A DNA stretch of 64,000 bases from CAVYXF01 sp963772335 (lineage in GTDB: Bacteria; Pseudomonadota; Alphaproteobacteria; Rhizobiales; Rhodomicrobiaceae): the NCBI GenBank assembly GCA_963772335.1, contig CAVYXF010000001.1:1426001-1490000 (forward strand), in the 5' to 3' direction. Shown here in pieces: positions 25,616 to 33,951 of this stretch (the first letter of the stretch is position 1; each line of letters starts with the position of its first letter). The notes below the pieces were generated by a model. That model did no database searches. It had not been told where the DNA came from and worked only from the letters and a program-made list of their open reading frames with translations. A program made the position numbers and the translations under genes.

Positions 25616-26530
25616 CCGACCTGGAGCCATTGCGCGGCCTAATAAACCTACACTCGCTCTATCTGAGCGGCACAAAGGTTGAAGATCTCGGGCCGCTGTG
25701 CGGAATGACAAACCTGCAATCACTTGATTTGGGCTACACCCAGGTGCAGGAAGTCGAGGCGCTGCGCAACCTGACAAACCTTCAATCGCTCGATCTACGC
25801 AGCACCCGCGTGCAGGATGTCGAGCCGCTGCGCGGGATGACAAACCTGCAATCGCTCTTTCTGATCGCACCCGGGTGCATGATATCGCGCCGCTGCGTGG
25901 GATGACGAACCTGCAACTGTTCGGTCTGAGCGGCACCCAGGTGCAGAATCTCGAGCCGCTGCGGGGCATGATAAATCTGCAATCGCTCATTCTGAGCGGC
26001 GCCCAAGTACAGAATATCGAGCTGCTGCGCGGGATGATAAACCTGCAATCGCTCTTTCTAAGCGGCACCCAGGTGCAGAATCTCGAGCCGCTGCGCGGGA
26101 TGATAAACCTGCAATCGCTCTTTCTGATCGACACCGAGGTGCAGAATCTCGAGCCGCTGCGCGGCATGATGAACCTGCAATCACTCCATCTGAGCGGCAA
26201 CCCGGTGCAGGATCTAAAGCCGCTGCGCAGCATGATAAATCTGCAATCGCTCTTTCTGAGCGACACCCAGGTCCAGGATCTCGAGCCGCTGCGCGGCATG
26301 ACAAACCTGCAATCGCTCTTTCTGAGCGGCACCCAGGTGCAGGATCTCGAGCCGCTGCGCGGCATGATAAACCTGCAATCGCTCTATCTGAGCGGCACCC
26401 AGGTGCGGATCTCGGGCCGCTGCGCGCGCTGACAAACCTGCAATCGCTCGATCTGATAAACACCCAGGTGCAGGATCTCGAGCCGCTGCGCGCGCTGACC
26501 AACCTGCAATCTCTTGAGGGACACCCAGGT
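25616..26530 (+). repeat. Array of ~14 leucine-rich repeats of 66 bp
   Basis: Tandem 66-bp units encode a 22-residue leucine-rich repeat with consensus NLQSLFLSGTQVQDLEPLRGM. I count about 14 to 15 units, most alike at the nucleotide level, in frames 25630-25905, 25875-26432 and a third from ~26405. One shift falls in unit 4 and another after unit 12, so reading continues only by changing frame. The 22-residue LxxLxLsgTxVxDLxPL pattern resembles the internalin/SDS22 type and is the expected ligand-sensing end of the protein. Confidence 0.9.
25875..26432 (+). CDS. Leucine-rich-repeat fragment of the NACHT-LRR gene
   Basis: This is the longest uninterrupted piece of the sensor region, 185 codons of nearly pure 22-residue repeats from IAPLRGMTNLQLFGLSG to the final out-of-frame residues RISGRCAR. 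It has no credible start of its own. It shows how well the repeats are preserved although the gene as a whole is broken. Confidence 0.5.
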   Translation: MHDIAPLRGMTNLQLFGLSGTQVQNLEPLRGMINLQSLILSGAQVQNIELLRGMINLQSLFLSGTQVQNLEPLRGMINLQSLFLIDTEVQNLEPLRGMMNLQSLHLSGNPVQDLKPLRSMINLQSLFLSDTQVQDLEPLRGMTNLQSLFLSGTQVQDLEPLRGMINLQSLYLSGTQVRISGRCAR

Positions 26531-26751
26531 GCAAATGTCGGGCAGCTGCGCGGGATAACGAAGCTACGCATATTCAGATAGACTGCTCCTGCAGCTGCCG
26601 GCAGTTCATATCGCCTGTCGTGGTCATCGGCGCCAATCAGGCAGGAGGATAGAGCCGCTGCGGCCGAGCCGACGAACTCCGCCAGGGCGAGCACACCGGG
26701 GCGCGTTCGTGCCCGCAATCGAAATGGCTTCTCGCCCGCGTGCTGCCCGAC

Positions 26752-27096
26752 TCACAAGTCCATGCCGGGAAAGCGACCGCGGGCCACCGCGTTTTCGCGC
26801 TGCTCGCGCGAGTATTGCCGGACGACCTCGCAGACCGCCACGTTGTAGGACGACATCCAACGGTCATAGCCGAGCGCCATGGCCTCGCGGTGTCGCGGGT
26901 GGTCGCGCCAGGCCTGAAGCGAGGCCGCATCGGCGAAGGTCGCGACAGTGAGCGCCTCGCCATCGGCGGCCATATATTCCCTGTATTCGATGAAGCCGGG
27001 GATCGTCTGAACCAGATCCTTCATCTCCGCATCCATCGCGATGATCTCATCCACGAGCTCAGTCCGGACGCGCGTGCGAAAGACGACGATGATCAT
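26752..27096 (-). CDS. Antibiotic biosynthesis monooxygenase (ABM) family protein
   Basis: This 114-residue protein is one ferredoxin-like dimeric alpha/beta-barrel domain: MIIVVFRTRVR at strand 1, IPGFIEYREYMAADGEALTVATFAD in the centre and LQAWRDHPRHREAMALGYDRWMSSY at the conserved helix. Members include cofactor-free quinol monooxygenases and haem-degrading enzymes, and many have unknown substrates. The IPGF segment and the WRDHPRH region are typical of the family. It lies alone between the NACHT-LRR remnant and the TAXI gene. Confidence 0.85.
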   Translation of the reverse strand: MIIVVFRTRVRTELVDEIIAMDAEMKDLVQTIPGFIEYREYMAADGEALTVATFADAASLQAWRDHPRHREAMALGYDRWMSSYNVAVCEVVRQYSREQRENAVARGRFPGMDL

Positions 27097-27578
27097 GACT
27101 TATTTTCCCGGCGCGGATGGTTCTCTGCGGCACCGTGATACGGTTTCTCTCCAGCCCGGACCATACACAAAGTGCGGCGCAAACCGTGATCGATGCCGAA
27201 TTCGTCTCGGTGCAAGGGCGGGCATCGCTACCCACCACCTCCACCTCGTGGGTAGGCGGCTGCCAAGCGCTGCGCGAGCGAAATCGCCGCACCATGTTCA
27301 GAGAAAGTAACCATCGCGTGAAAAGGATAGGAAGCAAGGTAACCGCCGGCGAAGCCTCTGCCAATCCCGTAGGCGCCGGGTAATTTTGTGAAGATCGACG
27401 AACTTTCACCTCTTCAAACCAGCCTGTGCGAGAATTCAGGAAGCCGGAACCGAAGCCCTGGAGACCAACAATTATCTAGCCGGTGCGGGGATCAGCCATT
27501 GCAAGTTTGCAAGAATTACAACTTGAATTAAAACCGAACGTCTTTTAATGATCTTATTCAGTAGAGGCGGGGTTAGTT
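27097..27578. other. Intergenic region, no gene seen
   Basis: This 482-bp gap separates the divergent ABM gene and TAXI gene. It is more AT-rich in its last 100 bp, where the TAXI promoter should be. Frames on both strands are short and without recognisable content. Confidence 0.5.
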
Positions 27579-28709
27579 ATGGGCAACTTCCTCAAGATAT
27601 TGGTTCTTTTTGTACTCTTCACCACCTGGATAATAGAACGGGGCAATGCCCAAACCTCTCGTCCAGCTCAAGCGCCTCGCCCAGAGGCGGTGAACGCCGA
27701 AGATGCCATCAAAGCGCGCAAGAACGCCGGGACCATCGGTCTTGTCGCTGGTTCGCTCGGCGGCGCCTATCCGATCCTGGCCGAGGAAATCGCCAAAGTC
27801 GTTTCAGATGGCGACAAGTTGCGAGTGCTCCCGATGCTGACCCAGGGTTCGCTCGGCAATGTCGAGGACCTGCTTTACCTGCACAATGTCGATGTCGCAC
27901 TCACCAAGTCGGAAAGCTTAACGTCCTTCAGCCGGGCCCGGAAGCTCAACCTGAAGGAGAGAATCCGCTATATCGCGCGGCTTTACGACAGCGAGCTTCA
28001 CATCTTGGCACGGTCCGACATCCGCAGCATTGAAGACCTAGAAGGTAAGAAAGTCAGTATCGGGCCGGAAGGCAATGCTTCGGTCACCACGGTTCCGATC
28101 GTAATGCAGGCGCTCAAGATCAAGGTCGACATGATCAATGTCGACTACCCGATCGGCCTCGAAATGATGAAGAAGGGCGAGATTGCCGCGGTCATGCGCG
28201 TGATCGGCAAGCCCGGCGATACCTTCACCAAGGCTCCTGCGGATGCCGGCTTCCACTTTCTTTCGATCCCCACGGAGCAGTTCGCAAAGACTTTCGCCGA
28301 CAGCTATGTGATCGGCATTCTGACGAACAAAGACTATCCTCAGCTCATCCCTGAGGGCGAAACGATCACGACGGTTGCTGTTCCGGAACTGCTGGCAGTC
28401 TATAACTGGCCTAAGGGGACCGACCGTTATCTGCGGGTAGAGCGCTTCGTTACCAGCTTCTTCACGAATTTTCATAAGCTCAGGGATGGGCCATTCCATA
28501 AAAAATGGAAGGATGTGAATTTGGCGGCGATCGTTCCCGGTTGGACACGCTCGGAAATTGCCGAGCGGATGCTGAAGAAGATGAACGTCAAAACCAGCAG
28601 CACACCACCTGGAGGTCAGCCTGCATCTGCGCCTGCTGCAAAAATATCGAAGGACAACGAAGCCCTATTCCGGGAATTCGTAAAGTCGCGGGCCAGCTCC
28701 GCCCAATAG
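27579..28709 (+). CDS. TAXI-type TRAP transporter substrate-binding protein
   Basis: The 376-residue product has a signal peptide (residues 1 to about 24, ERGNAQ) followed by a periplasmic TAXI domain. Typical features are IGLVAGSLGGAYPILAEEI at the N-terminal lobe, GSLGNVEDLLYLHNVDVAL, the DLEGKKVSIGPEGNAS ligand loop and NVDYPIGLEMMKKGEIAAV. Such proteins deliver carboxylic acids or amino acids such as glutamate to a DctQM-like permease. No permease gene is present nearby, so it either works with one elsewhere or senses a ligand. The C-terminal ~50 residues after the domain are Pro/Ala-rich. The gene is followed 29 bp later by the Sel1-like gene, likely one operon. Confidence 0.87.
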   Translation: MGNFLKILVLFVLFTTWIIERGNAQTSRPAQAPRPEAVNAEDAIKARKNAGTIGLVAGSLGGAYPILAEEIAKVVSDGDKLRVLPMLTQGSLGNVEDLLYLHNVDVALTKSESLTSFSRARKLNLKERIRYIARLYDSELHILARSDIRSIEDLEGKKVSIGPEGNASVTTVPIVMQALKIKVDMINVDYPIGLEMMKKGEIAAVMRVIGKPGDTFTKAPADAGFHFLSIPTEQFAKTFADSYVIGILTNKDYPQLIPEGETITTVAVPELLAVYNWPKGTDRYLRVERFVTSFFTNFHKLRDGPFHKKWKDVNLAAIVPGWTRSEIAERMLKKMNVKTSSTPPGGQPASAPAAKISKDNEALFREFVKSRASSAQ

Positions 28710-28738
28710 CTGACTCGCCTTGAGCTGAAGGGGTAATA

Positions 28739-29719
28739 ATGGGCGGAGGAACGCAGCTAGCGGCACACGGCAAGCTTTGGATCGGCTGCCTCACCACCAT
28801 GCTCACGGCGCTCGCAAGCCAGGCGGCGGTTGCCACTGTCTTATCGGGCCAGGCGGTTCGTCCTGCGGCGCGAGAGAACGACCACACGCTCGTCGCGGCG
28901 GAGGACACCCTCCATTTCTCGGTGAAGGACATTGAGGCAGAACCGGGGAGCGACACGGCCATCCACGTCGATCTCCCCTCAAGCGCCGAGTTGCGTGCTG
29001 CTGATGCCGAGCAGACCGCATTCCTGCTCATCCGCAACATCCCCGAAGGGGTGAGCATTTCCCCGGGCATGGCGACGGGCCGCATCCGCGTGGTGCCGCT
29101 GCGCGATGCTTCGACACTGCGCCTCCTCACCAAGCCAGACATGCATGGGCAGTTCCAGCTCGAATTCTATCTGATCGGGCGATACAACCGCGCGATCGGC
29201 AGGACCACCGCCACCGTCACCTTTCGCCCACGCCAGACCGGCGGCACGCCCACCGCGAGCCGTCCGCTGCCGGAGACGCCGACCGCCGCGATCCAGGCCC
29301 TGCCGCAGCCGGAGCCGCTGGCGCCCAAGGCCGATGCGCCGCCTTCAATTCAGCCTCGCCCGAAGGCAGAGCCGCCCACAGCCAACACTGACGCGGAGAA
29401 GCCCTCAACCCGGTCTCGCCCGGAAGCGGAGCCGCTGACGCCGGAGGCTGAGGCCATCCTCCTGGCGCGGGGCAAGGAAGTACTCCAGCAAGGCGGCATC
29501 GCGGCAGCCCGCATCATCTTCGAGGAAATGGCGACGCATGGCAGCGCCGCCGGTGCATTCGCCCTCGCCCAGAGCTATGATCCGGCCGTTATTGCCTCTT
29601 CGGCGGCGTCAGCACCGGCTCCCGATATCGAAAAGGCGCGGAAATGGTATGAGCGCGCCGCAGAGCTCGGCAACGCCGATGCCAAGCGCCGGCTGGCGGA
29701 AATTGCTTCAGGCAGGTAG
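28739..29719 (+). CDS. Exported protein with C-terminal Sel1/TPR-like repeat
   Basis: The 326-residue product begins with a signal-type stretch (residues 10-33, LWIGCLTTMLTALASQAAV), then an Ig-like beta domain to about residue 165 (DIEAEPGSDTAIHVDLPS, then FLLIRNIPEGVSISPGM). A Pro/Ala/Glu-rich linker with degenerate repeats (PRPKAEPP, RPEAEPLTPEAEA) follows. The last ~90 residues match Sel1/TPR helices, including DIEKARKWYERAAELGNADA. The layout suggests an envelope scaffold. It is downstream of the TAXI gene with a good ribosome binding site (AAGGGG). I know no function for this combination. Confidence 0.72.
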   Translation: MGGGTQLAAHGKLWIGCLTTMLTALASQAAVATVLSGQAVRPAARENDHTLVAAEDTLHFSVKDIEAEPGSDTAIHVDLPSSAELRAADAEQTAFLLIRNIPEGVSISPGMATGRIRVVPLRDASTLRLLTKPDMHGQFQLEFYLIGRYNRAIGRTTATVTFRPRQTGGTPTASRPLPETPTAAIQALPQPEPLAPKADAPPSIQPRPKAEPPTANTDAEKPSTRSRPEAEPLTPEAEAILLARGKEVLQQGGIAAARIIFEEMATHGSAAGAFALAQSYDPAVIASSAASAPAPDIEKARKWYERAAELGNADAKRRLAEIASGR

Positions 29720-29754
29720 CGCGAGCAGCGGCTCCCGAACTGGCGAGGCGACCG

Positions 29755-31374
29755 TTACTTTTCCTTGTCCCGCAATTCGCGGCGGATGATTTTGCCCGTG
29801 GTGGTCATCGGCAGCGAATCCACGAAAGCCACCTCGCGCGGATATTCATGCGCGGCAAGTCGTGTCTTCACATGCGCGGCGAGTTCGGCGGCAAGCGCGT
29901 CGGAGGGCGCGAAGCCTTCCTTCAGCACCACGAAAGCTTTCACGATTTCCGTGCGCTGCGGGTCGGGCTTGCCGATAACCGCCGCCATCTGCACGGCGGG
30001 GTGGCGGATCAGGCAGTCCTCGATCTCGCCGGGGCCAATGCGGTAGCCCGATGACGTGATGACGTCGTCGTCGCGCCCGACAAAACGCAGCCAGCCTTCG
30101 GCGTCGCGGATACCCTGGTCGCCGGTGATGAGCCAATCGCCGAGGAATTTGGCCTGCGTCGCTGCCTCGTTCCCCCAATATCTCAGGAACATCACCGGGC
30201 TGCCGCGTCTCACCGCGATCATGCCGAGTTCGCCATCGGCGCAAGGAGCCCCGTCCGCGCCGATAACCTCCACCTCATGGCCGGGCACCGGGCGGCCCAT
30301 CAGCCCCGCGCGCGGCGGCATGATGCTGGCGCAGGAGGAGACGATCATGTTGCATTCGGTCTGGCCGTAGAACTCGTTGATGGTGACACCGAGCGCGCGC
30401 CGTCCCCAGTCGAGCAGCTCGGCGCCGAGCGTCTCGCCGCCGCTCGCGACGGTGCGCATATCGAGGCGCCAGCGCGATTCGGCACCTTCGACGGCGCGCA
30501 TCATCTTCAGGGCGGTGGGCGGCAGGAAGGCGTTGCGCACGCCATAGCGCTGGATGAGGTCGAAAGCCGCCTCGCCGGTGAATTTGGCAAAGCGTTTGGC
30601 GATCACCGTCACGCCGTGATGGAGCGCGGGCATCAGCACGTCGAGCAGGCCGCCGATCCAAGCCCAGTCGGCCGGCGTCCAGATGCGGTCGCCGCTTCTC
30701 GGGAAGAAGTCATGGCTCATCTCCACGCCCGGCAGATGGCCGAGCAGCACGCGGTGGGCATGCAGCGCGCCCTTCGGCGGACCGGTGGTGCCGGAGGTGT
30801 AGATGATCACGGCCGGGTCGTCGGCACTGGTGGTGGCGGGTGTAAAGCTCTCGGATTGCCGCTGCCTCCCGCCGTGAAAGTCGAGGGCGCCCGCCGCCGG
30901 GCCATCGATGCAGAAAATCAGCTCTAGCGCGGGCAACGCCGCGCGTATGGCGGCCAGCTTGGCGGCGCCTTGCGCGTCGGTGATCACGGCGCGGGCGCCG
31001 GCATTGCCGAGCCTAAATTGCAGCGCCTCATCGCCGAACAAGGTGAACAGCGGGATGGCGATGCCGCCCAGCTTATAGACCGCGATATGGCTGTAAGCGG
31101 TCTCGGCGGTCTGCGGCAGGAGGATGCCGACGCGGTCGCCCCGCAAGATGCCATTTGCGGCGAGCAGGTTGGCGGTCTGATTGGAGAGCGCGCGCAAATC
31201 GGCAAAAGTGAGGATGCGGTCGGGGCCATCCTCGCGGATTTCGATAATCGCCGTGCGGTCCGGATCGCGCTCCGCCCATTTGTCGCAGACATCGACGCCG
31301 ATATTGTAGGCGGCCGGCACCTCCCAGCGGAACTGGCGCCGGAGCTCTTCATATGTCGCAGCCTTGGGCAGCAT
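29755..31374 (-). CDS. AMP-dependent acyl-CoA synthetase
   Basis: This 539-residue adenylate-forming enzyme activates a carboxylic acid with ATP and joins it to CoA. The P-loop signature is IIYTSGTTGPPKGALH near residue 190, followed by INEFYGQTECN (A5) and DWLITGDQGIRDAEGWLRF (A7/A8). The C-terminal FVDSLPMTTTGKIIRREL carries the catalytic Lys. The N-terminal LRRQFRWEVPAAYNIGVDV resembles the medium-chain or benzoate/acetate-like branch, so the exact substrate is uncertain. It lies upstream of and separate from the TAXI operon, convergent with it, and may be co-directional with pyrE by history only. Confidence 0.88.
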   Translation of the reverse strand: MLPKAATYEELRRQFRWEVPAAYNIGVDVCDKWAERDPDRTAIIEIREDGPDRILTFADLRALSNQTANLLAANGILRGDRVGILLPQTAETAYSHIAVYKLGGIAIPLFTLFGDEALQFRLGNAGARAVITDAQGAAKLAAIRAALPALELIFCIDGPAAGALDFHGGRQRQSESFTPATTSADDPAVIIYTSGTTGPPKGALHAHRVLLGHLPGVEMSHDFFPRSGDRIWTPADWAWIGGLLDVLMPALHHGVTVIAKRFAKFTGEAAFDLIQRYGVRNAFLPPTALKMMRAVEGAESRWRLDMRTVASGGETLGAELLDWGRRALGVTINEFYGQTECNMIVSSCASIMPPRAGLMGRPVPGHEVEVIGADGAPCADGELGMIAVRRGSPVMFLRYWGNEAATQAKFLGDWLITGDQGIRDAEGWLRFVGRDDDVITSSGYRIGPGEIEDCLIRHPAVQMAAVIGKPDPQRTEIVKAFVVLKEGFAPSDALAAELAAHVKTRLAAHEYPREVAFVDSLPMTTTGKIIRRELRDKEK

Positions 31375-31426
31375 CGCACCCCCTTAGCTGAGCTTAACGC
31401 GGCAAGCAGCGGGACGGTAGAGGCGA

Positions 31427-32011
31427 TCAGCGCAGATTGCGGCTGCCGGGCTTGACGGCCGGGGTAGCGGCGAGATGCGGAGGAAGTCCGTCCTCTGGAT
31501 AGTTCTTGATGTCGAGCGTCAGGAGCGCAGTCAGCGGCACGCCAATTTCGGCCTTGCCTCCCGACCGGTCGACGAGGCAGGCGGCCGCAACCGTAACGCC
31601 CCCCTCGGCCTGGATCGCCTCGATGCATTCGCGGGAGGAAAGGCCGGTTGTCACCACGTCCTCCACCATCAGCACGCGCGCGCCTAGCTCGATCGTAAAG
31701 CCGCGCCGCAGCGTGAATTTGCCCTCGCCGCGCTCGAAGAAAATGGCCGGCACGCCGAGCTGGCGGCCCACCTCATAGCCGACGATCACGCCGCCCATCG
31801 CGGGCGAGCCGACAATGTCAAACGGGCCGTGGCCGGCGGAGCGCACCTTCGCCGCAAGCGCCGCGCAGAGACGCCCCGCGCGAGCCGGGTCCATCAGCGC
31901 GCGGGCGCACTGAAGATAGGTGTCGCTGTGGAGGCCGGAGGAGAGGCGGAAGTGGCCGGTGAGCAGGGCACCCGCCGACTGGAGTTCGCTAAGGATTTCG
32001 TCATCGGTCAT
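31427..32011 (-). CDS. pyrE: Orotate phosphoribosyltransferase
   Basis: This 194-residue enzyme makes OMP from orotate and PRPP in pyrimidine synthesis. The PRPP-binding motif VLMVEDVVTTGLSSRE is intact, and HFRLSSGLHSDTYLQCA and IVGSPAMGGVIVGYE are typical. It is part of the conserved order rpoZ-rsh-pyrE-DUF2062-pdxJ, but here it is separated from rsh by about 1.9 kb and from DUF2062 by about 9 kb of other genes. The start ATG at 32011 is followed by MTDDEILSELQSAGALL. Confidence 0.95.
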   Translation of the reverse strand: MTDDEILSELQSAGALLTGHFRLSSGLHSDTYLQCARALMDPARAGRLCAALAAKVRSAGHGPFDIVGSPAMGGVIVGYEVGRQLGVPAIFFERGEGKFTLRRGFTIELGARVLMVEDVVTTGLSSRECIEAIQAEGGVTVAAACLVDRSGGKAEIGVPLTALLTLDIKNYPEDGLPPHLAATPAVKPGSRNLR

Positions 32012-32099
32012 GGGTGCTGGTTTTAGGCCCGCGGGGGTGCGAGGGCAAGGGGGATGCGGGAAGAAAGGATGACGCTCAGGGGCAATGTGAGCGCGCCAA

Positions 32100-32130
32100 C
32101 AAACAAAAAGAGGGCCGCTCGTGGCGGCCG
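32100..32130 (-). terminator. Intrinsic terminator-like hairpin upstream of pyrE
   Basis: On the minus strand GGCCGC, loop CACGA and GCGGCC form a 6-bp GC stem followed by CTCTTTTTGTTTG. It would stop transcription running from the rsh side toward pyrE. Nothing on the minus strand immediately upstream is intact, so it may be left over from the ancestral rsh-pyrE junction. Confidence 0.5.
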
Positions 32131-32235
32131 TTTTCGCCGAGCCTCATCAGTTGGTGTTGGCTTTACGGATGTCGTGGCTCGTCAAAACGAATGGAGCACT
32201 TCTGTTGGCGCGCCGGGTAAAAGGCGGAGTAAATC

Positions 32236-32292
32236 ATGTGCATTCTTGTCGTAGAAGATGAGCCCAAACGGCAAGCTGCAGCTCGAGAATAG
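32236..32292 (+). pseudogene. Possible response-regulator N-terminal relic
   Basis: An 18-residue frame MCILVVEDEPKRQ... ends in TAG. MxILVVEDEP is the classic first strand and acidic pocket of receiver domains, and nothing after it continues the fold. It may be the stub of a deleted response-regulator gene; the short length means chance cannot be excluded. Confidence 0.25.
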
Positions 32293-32390
32293 CCTGCCAT
32301 CAGGATTGCGCGTCAGCGTGCTGCTTCCCGTCCGTCCAAGCCTGCATTGAGACTTGTCCGTTTCCGTCCCTCATAGCCGAGGCGAAAATC

Positions 32391-32735
32391 TCACCAACTC
32401 ACCCCGATACCGGTTGTGGATTGCGTGCCGCCGGAGAGCACGGTCTGGGTCTGATTGACGGTGAGGCCATGCGCTTCACCCGTGGTCTGATTGTTGACCA
32501 GGAGGCTCGCCTGATTTTCCTGCAGGGTGATTGCGCTGCGGCCATCACTGGCGGTCGAATTGCTGTCGGCGATCAGCTCCGTGGTGTTGGTTGCGCCGTT
32601 GATCGCCAGAAGCAGTCTATCCTCGGTAAAAGCATGGGCCGAGGCGATGAAATTCGGTCCGCGGAACAAACATGGAAGCACGCTTGCTTCTAGCAAAAGG
32701 CGCAAGGCATTTCCGGTCAAAACAGCCGCAATCAC
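32391..32735 (-). pseudogene. Adhesin-like repeat fragment
   Basis: A 114-codon frame whose second half (ITLQENQASLLVNNQTTGEA, then LTVNQTQTVLSGGTQSTTG) is rich in Asn, Thr, Gln and Ser with beta-strand periodicity, resembling head repeats of trimeric autotransporter adhesins. There is no signal peptide, anchor or matching neighbour, so it is probably a fragment of a larger gene. The first ~35 residues appear unrelated. Confidence 0.35.
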
Positions 32736-32866
32736 CGCAATCCAGCGCGCGCCGCAAATTTCAAGCTGCTGGGGGCCTAGGCGTGTTTGCCAGTGCCGCG
32801 GATAATGTGCGATGGCTGATCACATCCCGCTCAGTCCCGTCTTCGGGTTCTGCTGTCGGAGACCCT

Positions 32867-32938
32867 AACTCATCACCCGCTCAATATGGCTGACCAGGGA
32901 CAGAGTAAAGGCCTGAGAGGACGTCGCGCAGGTGCAAC
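32867..32938 (-). pseudogene. Degenerate copy of the last 23 codons of rsh
   Basis: The complement reads HLRDVLS and, after a one-base shift, SHIERVMS and stop, while intact rsh ends HLRDILS...VVSHVERVMS. The DNA AACTCATCACCCGCTC is identical in both copies (32867 and 33953), with substitutions beyond. The two copies flank the nucleoside hydrolase gene in direct orientation, about 1.09 kb apart. Differences are largely at silent positions plus a deletion, so this is an old or foreign copy. Confidence 0.82.
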
Positions 32939-32983
32939 TCGGAAGCTGATCAGCGACGCTCAATTACAATGTGGGTAAGAAGA

Positions 32984-33907
32984 ATGCTCATAATTGACAC
33001 TGATGGAGGCGTTGACGATGCGCTTTGCATTGCAATCGCTGCGCAAATCGTCCGATCGGAGCTGAGCTATTCAATAGGCTACGGCAACACATCCGCCGCT
33101 CAGGCCTTTCACAACGTCTCGACAATCCTTAGGACGCTCGGATCAACGGCGCCGATTTTGCTTGGAGCGGCCTCTTCGCCGGACGGCTTCCCTGTGAATG
33201 CAGACGACATTCATGGGAGCGACGGAATGGGTGGCGCCATCGGTCCTTATGCTGTGTCCCGCTCTCAAATTCCATCATTGGACGATTGGATTGCTCAGCA
33301 GAATAGCCGAAATACTTCTGCTCGAACGAAATTTAAGATTTTAGGCGTCGGTCCCGCGACGAACGTGTGGCAGCTCATATCCGGCTTGGGAGCGGAAAAC
33401 ATCAGCGATGTAACGCTTATGTCTGGCGTTATTTTTGATTCCGGCAATATCACTGAGCATGCGGAGTTCAATGCTTACTGCGATCCGATGTCATTGCAAA
33501 AGGTGCTGACTTCCGGCGTTCCGATCACTTTGGTGCCGCTAGACCTTTGTCGAAAAATCCTTTTTCCAAGATCAAACCTGGCTTGCCTCGATGCGTTCGG
33601 ACCGGCCAGCGCGATGCTGAAGCAAGCGCACGCGCATTACATGGATCAATATAAGATTTGGGAGGGCGTCGACGGGTGCTTTCCCCATGATGCCATTGCT
33701 CTGCTTGCCGCCTTATTCCCCGAAAGATTTCTGAGTTACGGCATGGATTTGACGGTGGACGTCGCAGGGGAGTTCCGCGGCCGTATGACGGTAAACGGTC
33801 TTCGCAGCGATAGTGCCGTCCGCGTCGTGCTCGGAGGCGATCTGAAGTGGGCGCGTGATTTTTTCAGGTTCAGCGGCAACACTCTCACGACGGCTTGGCA
33901 GGGCTAG
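32984..33907 (+). CDS. Nucleoside hydrolase (IunH-like)
   Basis: This product of about 307 residues (start MLIIDTDGGVDDA at 32984; a GTG/ATG 15 bp upstream is possible) belongs to the inosine-uridine-preferring nucleoside hydrolases, which split ribonucleosides into base and ribose. The Asp cluster DTDGGVDDA binds the catalytic Ca2+. ILGVGPATNVWQL and TEHAEFNAYCDP are family motifs, and HDAIALLAALFPERF carries a late conserved Asp. The coding sequence is visibly less GC-rich than its neighbours. It lies between the rsh 3' end and a relic of that same end, which suggests horizontal arrival. It is alone and convergent with rsh. Confidence 0.9.
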   Translation: MLIIDTDGGVDDALCIAIAAQIVRSELSYSIGYGNTSAAQAFHNVSTILRTLGSTAPILLGAASSPDGFPVNADDIHGSDGMGGAIGPYAVSRSQIPSLDDWIAQQNSRNTSARTKFKILGVGPATNVWQLISGLGAENISDVTLMSGVIFDSGNITEHAEFNAYCDPMSLQKVLTSGVPITLVPLDLCRKILFPRSNLACLDAFGPASAMLKQAHAHYMDQYKIWEGVDGCFPHDAIALLAALFPERFLSYGMDLTVDVAGEFRGRMTVNGLRSDSAVRVVLGGDLKWARDFFRFSGNTLTTAWQG

Positions 33908-33951
33908 CGGCATTCACAAGCGCCTCGTTCCGGGCCAGCTTCGCCGCGCCC

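Larger units (their letters stand above)
22893..26581 (+). pseudogene. NACHT-LRR STAND ATPase gene, decayed by many frameshifts
   Basis: The three frames together spell one large protein of about 1,200 residues. In order: a helical N-terminal domain (22893-23380), a NACHT domain with Walker A GEAGSGKSTL (~23727-23756) and Walker B AMILLDGVDEIP (~24273-24308), downstream NACHT helices (RLATNPLLAAAICALHY, DFIHNTLKEFLAAE), and about 14 leucine-rich repeats of 22 residues (25616-26530). Homologous segments jump frames near 23390-23430, 24455, 24680, 24900-24980, 25150 and 25200, 25430, 25870 and 26405, with an in-frame TAG near 24650. Proteins of this architecture are bacterial relatives of NLR immune receptors and several defend against phages. 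This copy cannot make a full-length product unless the shifts are sequence errors. Confidence 0.85.

Noticed and set aside
25601..26365. Regular 66-bp repeats suggesting a CRISPR array
   Set aside because: Units are contiguous without spacers and encode leucine-rich repeats.
22893..26581. Reading the NACHT-LRR parts as separate functional genes
   Set aside because: The parts are consecutive segments of one protein with no proper starts for the later ones.
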